From contig NZ_CYSA01000007.1 of NCBI RefSeq assembly GCF_001458355.1, positions 126,501-190,500 of the forward strand: a stretch of DNA of 64,000 nucleotides. Direction: 5' to 3'. Origin of the DNA: Thalassovita gelatinovora. Lineage in GTDB: Bacteria; Pseudomonadota; Alphaproteobacteria; Rhodobacterales; Rhodobacteraceae. Of the stretch, positions 37,611-44,927 are shown piece by piece. The notes under the pieces were generated by a model, which made no database searches, was not told where the DNA came from, and saw only the letters and a program-made list of their open reading frames with translations. How positions within the stretch are numbered: position 1 is the stretch's first letter; each line of letters opens with the position of its first letter. A program made the translations under genes and the position numbers.

Positions 37611-37646
37611 TTTCACGTAAAAAAATAAATAATGATTCTTGTGAAA
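37611..37646. promoter_or_regulatory. widely spaced operator half-sites before dctP
   Basis: TTTCACG (37611-37617) and TGTGAAA (37640-37646) face each other, with their six-base cores 30 bases apart, and overlap a second inverted repeat AATCATT/AATGATT (37606-37612 and 37631-37637). Consistent with cooperative binding of a dimeric regulator. Confidence 0.45.
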
Positions 37647-37717
37647 AAATGTTTTCTTGTAAGAGCAACAACAAATCCATCACCGGCCTGCACCGGTGCA
37701 ACAGAGAGGACAACACC

Positions 37718-38743
37718 ATGCGTACGTTTATTGCCGTCACAGCCATTTGTATCGCCGGAGCTGCCAGCGCCGACACACCCAATTTCCGCGTCCTTGGGCA
37801 GCCCGTCGGGTCCGGCCTTATCCAGCAGAAAAAGGAACAACCATTCTTTGAAAATTTGACGGAAACCTCAGGCATCAATGCGACATTTGAATATCTGCCC
37901 GTAGATGTCGCCGGCATTCCGGACAATGACGGGATGCGGGTTGTGCGCACCGGACTGTTTGACATTGTCTCCTTCCGTGGACCGCAGGTCAGCCGCGACG
38001 AACCGACAATGCTGGGTCTCGATCTGGTCGGTCTCAACCCGACTTACGAAAAGGGCAAAACCCACTCCGCAGCTTTCCTGCCGACTGTTGATGCCGCTGT
38101 TCAAAAGCGGTTCAACGCGAAAGTTCTCGGCGTGTGGCCGGCTGGCCCGCAGGTCATTTTCTGCAAGCCCGAAATCTCTGGACTGGCCGATCTGGAAGGT
38201 CTGAAAGTGCGGGTCGGTGACCAATCTGCATCGGCATTCGTGGCGCAATTCGGTGCAACCGGTGTGCCAATGCCATTTGGCGAAGTTCAACAATCGCTGT
38301 CCCGTGGCGTGGTCGATTGTGCCATCACCGGGCCATCTTCGGCCAATTCGGCTGGCTGGCCCGAGGTGACAACAACCGTCCTGCCGATTGCACTGCAACT
38401 TGCCATGAACGGCTATGTCATGAACCTCGACAGCTGGAACGCGTTGGATGCAGAGCAGCAAGAAAAGCTGCAAACCGCGATGACTGAACTGGAAAGCGAC
38501 ATCTGGGATTACTCCGAAGAGCTGTATCAAGACGCGTTGAACTGCAACACCGGCCAAGAGCCCTGTGTGACAGGCACTTCCTACAACTTGACGGCGGCTC
38601 CCGTGTCAGACGCAGATCTGGAGGCCGTGTCCAAGGCGCTGGTTGGAAGTTCTCTGCCGACTTGGACCAAACAATGCAATGCCGTCAATGAAACCTGTGA
38701 GGCTGAATGGATGGCATCTATCGGTGCCGCGCTTGGTCTGTGA
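37718..38743 (+). CDS. TRAP transporter solute-binding protein (DctP family)
   Basis: 341 residues with a signal peptide (TFIAVTAICIAGAASA). Periplasmic receptor of a TRAP importer: the conserved ISGLADLEGLKVRVGDQSASAFVAQFGATGVPMPFGEVQQSLSRGVVDCA region contains the arginine that usually binds the ligand carboxylate. GAGAGGA lies before ATG 37718. It has four or more cysteines in its C-terminal part (LNCNTGQEPCVTG, KQCNAVNETCEAE), unusual for DctP and perhaps forming disulfides. Next genes encode the two membrane subunits. Confidence 0.92.
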   Translation: MRTFIAVTAICIAGAASADTPNFRVLGQPVGSGLIQQKKEQPFFENLTETSGINATFEYLPVDVAGIPDNDGMRVVRTGLFDIVSFRGPQVSRDEPTMLGLDLVGLNPTYEKGKTHSAAFLPTVDAAVQKRFNAKVLGVWPAGPQVIFCKPEISGLADLEGLKVRVGDQSASAFVAQFGATGVPMPFGEVQQSLSRGVVDCAITGPSSANSAGWPEVTTTVLPIALQLAMNGYVMNLDSWNALDAEQQEKLQTAMTELESDIWDYSEELYQDALNCNTGQEPCVTGTSYNLTAAPVSDADLEAVSKALVGSSLPTWTKQCNAVNETCEAEWMASIGAALGL

Positions 38744-38764
38744 TCCGATAGAAGGGTTTATGCA

Positions 38765-39322
38765 ATGAAGACCTATATGCGCCTGTGCGCCGTGGTTTTC
38801 GGTCTGATGATGACGGCGCTCTGCGTCGTCATCTCGATCGAGACAATCCTTCGTAAAGTTTTCAATTATTCTCTTGAAGGCGTCGATGAACTGTCTGGCT
38901 ATGCCATCGCGATTGGCGCGCCTTTGTGTTTTGCCATTGCTGCCATTGAACAAAGTCATATTCGTATCAACCTGCTCTACATGCGCCTTCCGCGCGGGAT
39001 ACAGGCGACGTTGAATGTCGCCGCCGCAAGTCTTCTGGCCGTTTTGTCCCTTTATCTTTTGTTTTTCACATTTCGCACGGTGGGCGAGACACGGTTGTTC
39101 GGGTCCGTCGCTCAAACGCCTTGGATGACCCCCTTGATTTGGCCGCAAACGGTTTGGCTGATCGGGATGCTGGTCTTTGCTGTGCCGGCGGTCTGGTTGG
39201 CGGTGCGGGTCGTTCTTTTCGCCATTCGGGGCGACACCGACGCGATCCTGACATCGTTCGGTCCCGACGAGGTCGAAGACGAACTGGCTGCTGAAGTGTC
39301 TGATCTGGAGGCCCGCACATGA
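38765..39322 (+). CDS. TRAP transporter small permease (DctQ family)
   Basis: 185 residues with four membrane helices. VISIETILRKVFNYSLEGVDELSGYAIAIGAPLCFAIA is the typical DctQ core. 21 bases after dctP and overlapping dctM by four bases. A negatively charged C-terminal tail (DEVEDELAAEVSDLEA) extends past the last helix. Confidence 0.92.
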   Translation: MKTYMRLCAVVFGLMMTALCVVISIETILRKVFNYSLEGVDELSGYAIAIGAPLCFAIAAIEQSHIRINLLYMRLPRGIQATLNVAAASLLAVLSLYLLFFTFRTVGETRLFGSVAQTPWMTPLIWPQTVWLIGMLVFAVPAVWLAVRVVLFAIRGDTDAILTSFGPDEVEDELAAEVSDLEART

Positions 39323-40620
39323 GCATTTATGTTATTTGCATCGGCTTTGTCGCGATGCTTGTTCTGATGTTCCTGTCGATGCCGGTCGCTGTGGCGATCC
39401 TGACAGTCGGTGGCATCGGCGGATATCTGGCCTATGGCATGCCGTTGGTCGAAACCATGGGCGGTGTCGTCTGGGGGACGCTGAACAATCCCGTGATGAC
39501 TGCGATCCCGCTGTTCATGCTGTTGGGTGAATTGCTGTTGCGTGGCGGCATTGCGGACAAGATGTTCGATGCCTTGGCCGTGTGGCTGGGCAAATTGCCG
39601 GGGGGCTTGCTGCATACCAATATCGGCACCTGTGCGTTGTTTTCCGCAACCTCGGGATCATCCGTTGCCACAGCTGCAACGGTTGGAACAATCGCACTCC
39701 CTGCATTGGGGGAACGCAACTATCCGGTGCGCCCCTCGCTGGGAACTTTGGCGGCTGGTGGAACATTGGGCATCCTCATTCCTCCGTCGGTGAACCTTCT
39801 GGTCTATGGCTCGCTTGCCAATGTCTCGGTCGGGCAGCTGTTTATCGCAGGGGTCTTGCCTGGGCTTATTCTGACCTTGCTCTTTATGGCCTATGTCGCT
39901 GCGCGTTATCCCGATGCGGGGCGTGACGCAGAGGCAATCGCGATCCCTGCCGCAGAAAAGCGGCGTCTGCTACGCCATCTCATCCCTCCTGCGGTCATTT
40001 TCGGTATTGTCATGGGCTCGATCTATGGAGGGCTTGCCACGCCGACCGAAAGTGCGGCTTTGGGTGTCATGGCGGCCTTCTTTTTCGTCTGGAAAAACGG
40101 GCGTTTGAAATGGAGCATGCTGGAAACCTGTTTCATTCAATCGGCGCGGACATCCGGCATGGTGATCTTGGTGATCGTTTGCGCGCTTTTGCTGAATGTG
40201 ACCTTGTCGATGACCGGCGGCACCCAGGCAATCACGCGCTGGGTGACTGAGTTGGGCTTGAGCAAGACCACCCTACTGCTCTTGTTTGTTTTGTTCTATG
40301 TGGTGTTGGGCATGTTCATGGACGCGATGTCGATGTTGGTCCTGACCGTGCCGATTGCCGTCCCCATGATCGCAGCGATCGGGATTGATCCCGTTTGGTT
40401 CGGTGTGTTCGTGGTCGTCATGTGCGAAATCGGCCTGATCACGCCGCCGGTGGGTATGAACCTGTTTGTCGTGCAAGGCGTGCGCAAAGGTGGTGGCAAT
40501 TTCAATGATGTGATTTGGGGTTCGGTTCCATTTGTTATCATCATGATTGTGTTTGCCGCGCTTTTGATCGCGTTCCCTGATATCGCGCTGTTCCTCCCCA
40601 ATGCTGTGGCAGGACGCTGA
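39319..40620 (+). CDS. TRAP transporter large permease (DctM family)
   Basis: 433 residues, about twelve membrane helices. Conserved GASGSSVATA-like segment FSATSGSSVATAATVGTIALPALGER and GTLGILIPPSVNLLVYG, plus ATPTESAALGVMAA. Sodium-driven uptake of an organic anion, delivered by the DctP protein. Ends one base before the racemase-like gene. Confidence 0.95.
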   Translation: MSIYVICIGFVAMLVLMFLSMPVAVAILTVGGIGGYLAYGMPLVETMGGVVWGTLNNPVMTAIPLFMLLGELLLRGGIADKMFDALAVWLGKLPGGLLHTNIGTCALFSATSGSSVATAATVGTIALPALGERNYPVRPSLGTLAAGGTLGILIPPSVNLLVYGSLANVSVGQLFIAGVLPGLILTLLFMAYVAARYPDAGRDAEAIAIPAAEKRRLLRHLIPPAVIFGIVMGSIYGGLATPTESAALGVMAAFFFVWKNGRLKWSMLETCFIQSARTSGMVILVIVCALLLNVTLSMTGGTQAITRWVTELGLSKTTLLLLFVLFYVVLGMFMDAMSMLVLTVPIAVPMIAAIGIDPVWFGVFVVVMCEIGLITPPVGMNLFVVQGVRKGGGNFNDVIWGSVPFVIIMIVFAALLIAFPDIALFLPNAVAGR

Positions 40621-40621
40621 G

Positions 40622-41320
40622 ATGATCATGGAAAACAAGTCTTCCGGTTCGCGACGTATCCTCGTCGTGAACCCCAATACCAACGCGGAGATCACAGCCG
40701 GGATCAGCAAGATCGCCTCTCGCATTCTTGATCGCGATTGCCAGTCCCTCGTCATTAACCCCGCTACGGGGCCTCGTGCGATCGAGTGCAAAAAAGACCG
40801 TGAGATTGCGGAGCCTTTGGTGATTGATCTCGTTCGTCAACATTCAGACTATGATGCGTATGTGATGGCATGTTTTGATGACATCGGCGTTGCAGGAGCG
40901 CGAAACCTGGTCAATGCGCCCGTCATCGACGCAGTCGAAGCCTCGGTGAGTGTGGCGCGCAGCTATGGATCACGCTATGCAATTTTGACCACGGTACAAG
41001 ACATGGTTCCTGGCATTTTGACGTGTCTTGAACGACTTGGAGCGCTAGAAGAATGCACGGTCAAAGCTGCTGGCGTCGGCGTGTCCTCAGCCGCTGCGGC
41101 GGATATGGGCACGCTCGCGCGCCTAGATGCAACGATGGCGGAACTCTGTGCGGATACCGATGTGGCCGCTGTGATTCTGGGATCAGGGGGGTTGGCAGGA
41201 CAGGCCAAACGGTTAAGTGAAAAATATTCGATTCCCGTCATAGACTGCATCGAGGCTGCTATAAAGCTGGCCAACACGCGCTCGCGCAAGCCGTATCTGG
41301 AATATGAATCTCCAGAATAA
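40622..41320 (+). CDS. Asp/Glu/hydantoin racemase-family protein with altered second active-site motif
   Basis: 232 residues. RRILVVNPNTNAEITAGI is the N-terminal motif of hydantoin/allantoin racemases and the first acid/base cysteine is Cys84 in YVMACFDDIG. The second motif, normally LGCAGM, reads LGSGGL (Ser188), and a cysteine appears later in VIDCIEA (Cys209). A standard two-cysteine racemase is therefore doubtful; a decarboxylase/isomerase-like role is possible. The context suggests action on the compound imported by the TRAP system. ATG 40628 is an alternative start. Confidence 0.85.
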   Translation: MIMENKSSGSRRILVVNPNTNAEITAGISKIASRILDRDCQSLVINPATGPRAIECKKDREIAEPLVIDLVRQHSDYDAYVMACFDDIGVAGARNLVNAPVIDAVEASVSVARSYGSRYAILTTVQDMVPGILTCLERLGALEECTVKAAGVGVSSAAAADMGTLARLDATMAELCADTDVAAVILGSGGLAGQAKRLSEKYSIPVIDCIEAAIKLANTRSRKPYLEYESPE

Positions 41321-41500
41321 AAGCAGGGAAAAACATGATGGGTGTACGCTTTTGGCAGTTTAAGCCACACATTTCGCACTCAACGGGCCCGGCGTTTTGA
41401 ATGAGATCGCGTTCGTGGCTGATCTGTTCCTGAATGCCGCTTGAGAAAGCACCTCAGTCGCCCAAATTCGGCCAAATCAAATTAATGCAACAGACCCCAT

Positions 41501-42691
41501 CTACCGGGGTGTCGAGGCTGATCGCTGTTGCAGGTATTCCGCTGCGGCGCGGCCGGCCCAGCGGCCGGTCGCAAGGCAGCCGGTCAGCAGATAACCGCCT
41601 GTCGGGGCCTCCCAATCGAGCATTTCACCAGCGGCGAAGGTGCCGGGATGCGTTTTCAGCATCAAGCCCGCGTCCAGCGCGTCGAACCGCAACCCGCCAG
41701 CGGTTGAAATCGCTTCGTCGATCGGGCGCGGGCCGACCAGCGGCACCGGCAGATGTTTCAGCACCGGGGCGATATCGGCGGGCAAGGGTCGGGCGCATTC
41801 CATGATCAGGGCCAGCTTCGCCGGGTCCAGTTTCAGCGCCTTGCGCAGACGGTTTTTCACGCTTTGTTTCGGGTCGGTGCGGGTCAGCCGGGTGCGAATA
41901 TCTTCGACCGTCAGGTCGGGCAGCAGATCAAGATACAGCGCCGCGCCGTTGCGCAGGTCGCGCGATACCGCATAAATGCCGCCCCCTTCCAGCCCGCGTT
42001 TTGAAATCACGCATTCGGCCCGGACCGCGCGGTCGCCCGCGTGCAGGGCAATGTTTTTCAGCGGCTGGCCGAAATGCGGTCGCATGTGATCCGACCAATC
42101 GACGATGAAACCCATGTTTGCGGGCCGAAACGGCGACAGGTCACCGGGGCCGAACAGACCGGCCCAAGCGCCGTCCGATCCCAGCCGTGCCCAGCTGGCG
42201 CCGCCACAGGCCAGCACGCAGATATCGGGGTGCAGATCCCGCCGCCCATCCGGTGTGTCGAAGCCAAAGGTGCCGTTCCATCCGACCCAGCGCCAGCGCG
42301 GCCTGATTTCGACCCCCAACCGCGCCAGATCGCCCAGCCAGGCGCGCAGCAAGGGCGAGGCTTTCATCGCTTTGGGAAACACCCGGCCCGACGATCCGGT
42401 GAACAGATCCTGGCCCAGCGCTTTGGCCCAATCCTGAACCTGATCGGGGCCGAATTGCCGCAACATGGGCCGCAGGACCGGCGCGGCATCGCCATAGGCG
42501 TGCAGGAAGTCATCGAAGCCTTCGTCCTTGGTCAGGTTCAGCCCCGATTTGCCCGCCATCAGCAATTTGCGCGCCACAGACGGCTTGGCATCTGTCACGA
42601 CGACGGAGACGCCTGCCCGGCCCAGTTCCTGCGCGGCCATCAACCCGGCAGGGCCCGCCCCGATCACCAGCGCCGAAAGCCGTTCCACCAT
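41501..42691 (-). CDS. NAD(P)/FAD-dependent oxidoreductase, HI0933/BaiN-type flavoprotein (TIGR03862-like)
   Basis: 396 residues. FAD motif ALVIGAGPAGLMAAQELGRAG, family motif KLLMAGKSGLNLTKDE, VLACGGASWARLGSDGAW and the C-terminal FAD contact LDWEAPTGGYLLTGCLATGRWAG. The HI0933-like family is widespread and mostly uncharacterised. The ATG at 42691 follows the mscS stop by six bases, and the two genes should be cotranscribed. Confidence 0.9.
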   Translation of the reverse strand: MVERLSALVIGAGPAGLMAAQELGRAGVSVVVTDAKPSVARKLLMAGKSGLNLTKDEGFDDFLHAYGDAAPVLRPMLRQFGPDQVQDWAKALGQDLFTGSSGRVFPKAMKASPLLRAWLGDLARLGVEIRPRWRWVGWNGTFGFDTPDGRRDLHPDICVLACGGASWARLGSDGAWAGLFGPGDLSPFRPANMGFIVDWSDHMRPHFGQPLKNIALHAGDRAVRAECVISKRGLEGGGIYAVSRDLRNGAALYLDLLPDLTVEDIRTRLTRTDPKQSVKNRLRKALKLDPAKLALIMECARPLPADIAPVLKHLPVPLVGPRPIDEAISTAGGLRFDALDAGLMLKTHPGTFAAGEMLDWEAPTGGYLLTGCLATGRWAGRAAAEYLQQRSASTPR

Positions 42692-42697
42692 GACCAA

Positions 42698-44035
42698 TCA
42701 GCCCTGATCGGGGGTCAGGGTCGCGCCCTTCAGTTCGACCACACGGTGCGGGTAAGGAATTTCGATGTCGTGTTCTTTCAGCGCGTTCCAGATCGCAAAC
42801 AGCACATGCGAGGTGTATTTGTTATGGCCGTCATCGATGCCTTCGACCCAGAATTCCACCGCGAAATCGACGCCGCTATCGCCGAAACCGCGCAATTCGC
42901 AATCGGAGGTATCAGGTTCGCTGAGCACGAAAGGCAGTTTATTCACCGCCGCTTCGATGATCCCCGGCACCAGATTGATATCGGTGTCATAGCTGACCGA
43001 AAACGCCGCTTCATAGCGGTTGGCCGATCCGCTATCGGAATAATTCACCACCCGGGTGATGATGAAATCTTCGTTCGGCACCACGATCCAGCGGCCATCA
43101 AAAGTTTCCAGAATCGCCGCCCGCGCGGTCATCTTGACGATGGTGCCCGCTTCACCACCATCGAGTTCGACATAATCGCCGACAGTGGCCTGACCTTCGA
43201 GCAGCAGGATCACCCCAGATATGAAGTTCGAGGCGATTTTCTGCAACCCGAAGCCCAAGCCGACACCGATCGCCCCGGTCAGCACCGCAAGCGAGGTCAG
43301 CGGGATGCCCATGATGTTCATGAAGACCAGAAAGGCGACACCGAAAATGGCGATTTCAGCGGCTTTTTCGGCCAGCTGCCGGGCCGCCGGGCGCATGTCG
43401 TCCTGTTTGCGGATCAGGCTGGCAGATTGATCGTTCGACCAGCGGCCAAGCCAGAAAACAATCCCGCCGATCATGATGAACCGGGCCAGATCGAGCAGGG
43501 AAAAGGACAGGTTGCCAAGCGGCACCACGGCTTGATCCAGCTTTTGTGCCGCCGGTGCCAACAGCCCCAGCGTATATAGCCCGGCAATCGGCAGCAGGAT
43601 ATATTTGCCCAGCAGTTTGAAAAACGAATCCCCGATGATGTCGCGCACCAATGCCCGCGCCGCGATGAACAGGAAGATCCGTTTTCCGAACGCGATCACT
43701 GCGCCGGAATCGAAGATCGAACGCACCACGCTTTCGCCGATCCCGGTCAGGACATAGGCCAGCACGGGCAGCAACAGCGGCAGGAATTGGCGGACAAACA
43801 GCCGGGTCTTGGCAAACAGGCCTTCATTGCCCGGTTCCGGTGTCAGCAGGTTTTGCAACAGCGGCCGGATTTTTTTTGTGGCAAAGAACGCGATGAACCA
43901 AGCCAGCAGCAACAGCGCGAATTGCGACCAGGCTTCGGGGCTTTGCGCCCAGGATTGGACCAGATCCCAGCCCTGCAAGGCATATCCGGCCACCTGCTGC
44001 ACGATGTCCGGCTGGTTTTGCAGATCAAATTTCAT
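42698..44035 (-). CDS. mechanosensitive ion channel of the MscS family
   Basis: 445 residues. Several N-terminal membrane helices, then the pore-lining helix and beta domain: LAVLTGAIGVGLGFGLQKIASNFISGVILLLEGQATVGDYVELDGGEAGTIVKMTARAAILETFDGRWIVVPNEDFI is the MscS core; the C-terminal vestibule domain ends at PYPHRVVELKG. The protein opens under membrane tension to release solutes on osmotic downshift. Longer N-terminus than MscS (286 residues), so a medium-size MscK/YbdG-like member. Confidence 0.93.
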   Translation of the reverse strand: MKFDLQNQPDIVQQVAGYALQGWDLVQSWAQSPEAWSQFALLLLAWFIAFFATKKIRPLLQNLLTPEPGNEGLFAKTRLFVRQFLPLLLPVLAYVLTGIGESVVRSIFDSGAVIAFGKRIFLFIAARALVRDIIGDSFFKLLGKYILLPIAGLYTLGLLAPAAQKLDQAVVPLGNLSFSLLDLARFIMIGGIVFWLGRWSNDQSASLIRKQDDMRPAARQLAEKAAEIAIFGVAFLVFMNIMGIPLTSLAVLTGAIGVGLGFGLQKIASNFISGVILLLEGQATVGDYVELDGGEAGTIVKMTARAAILETFDGRWIVVPNEDFIITRVVNYSDSGSANRYEAAFSVSYDTDINLVPGIIEAAVNKLPFVLSEPDTSDCELRGFGDSGVDFAVEFWVEGIDDGHNKYTSHVLFAIWNALKEHDIEIPYPHRVVELKGATLTPDQG

Positions 44036-44300
44036 AGCCGTCCCCTTGAAAAGCCCGCTAACCGGAATCCAGTCACTGTCTTGCCGCGCCTTTGGAACAA
44101 GAACAAGCCCCTAGGCCGGCGAACACCCGATCTATCGGGAACATCCCCGCCAAAGCCGTGTTTTTGTGGATCAGATCAAGCCGACCAGGAAACCGAAGGG
44201 GGGTCTCCTCAGCGTTTTGGTGGGTTTTGCCGACACAAGCTGCCAATCCGAGGGCATGGATGCTAGGGTCGTATTACCCCCCCGTGTTTGAGGCCCCGAA

Positions 44301-44663
44301 ATGACCCCATCCTTAGGACGCGTGATCATCTACACCAAGAAGATCGAAGCAATGGTCGACTTCTATTGTCGCTATTTCGGGTATGAAGCCGTCCGGCGTG
44401 AAGGTGATCGTATCGTCGAACTGAGACCGAAAAATTCGGGTATCCCTTTGCTTTTGCATCTCGCGTCGAAGGGTCAGAAAGAGGGGCAGTCGCTGGTGAA
44501 GCTTGTTTTCGACGTTTCGGACGTAGAAGCCTTCTGTGATCTTGCCAAAGATCGCGGTCTTGAATTCGGAAAGATCCATCAGGCAGATGGATACTGTTTC
44601 GCCAACGCAAAAGACCCTTCCAAGAATTCCGTTTCGGTCTCAAACCGTGCGTTTCGGCCATAG
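44301..44663 (+). CDS. VOC-family (glyoxalase/bleomycin-resistance fold) protein
   Basis: 120 residues. RVIIYTKKIEAMVDFYCRYFGYEAVRREGDRIVEL and the second half VKLVFDVSDVEAFCDLAKDRGLEFGKIHQADGYCFANAKDPSKNSVSVSNR show the paired beta-alpha-beta-beta-beta modules. The metal site residues are not obvious, so the activity is open. Stands alone between mscS and the RTX gene. Confidence 0.87.
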   Translation: MTPSLGRVIIYTKKIEAMVDFYCRYFGYEAVRREGDRIVELRPKNSGIPLLLHLASKGQKEGQSLVKLVFDVSDVEAFCDLAKDRGLEFGKIHQADGYCFANAKDPSKNSVSVSNRAFRP

Positions 44664-44808
44664 CCAATAAAAACACCGGCCCGGCCAAAGTCATGCGGTG
44701 TTGATCAGGTTTCCGACCACCGCCCGTGATGGGGGGAGGGGTTGGACGCTAAATAATTTTCGCGCCCGATGCGGAAAAGTTTGCTAACATGATCGCATAC
44801 TATGTTTA

Positions 44809-44889
44809 GCGAACCCTATCGCGAACCCTTTTTGAATTTAGATAGTGAACCGTCAGACGGGTCATTTTTTCATCTTACCGTGAACCGTC
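44809..44889. promoter_or_regulatory. array of four GAACC repeats upstream of the RTX gene
   Basis: GCGAACCCT occurs at 44809-44817 and 44821-44829, GTGAACCGTC at 44845-44854 and 44880-44889. The GAACC cores are 12, 24 and 35 bases apart, close to one, two and three helical turns. The last two copies lie inside short palindromes (CCGTC-A-GACGG; CCGTGA-N6-TCACGG). Probably binding sites for a regulator of the gene starting at 44928. Confidence 0.5.
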
Positions 44890-44927
44890 TCACGGATTTT
44901 TAAATCTCATAATTTTGGAGCACTAAA

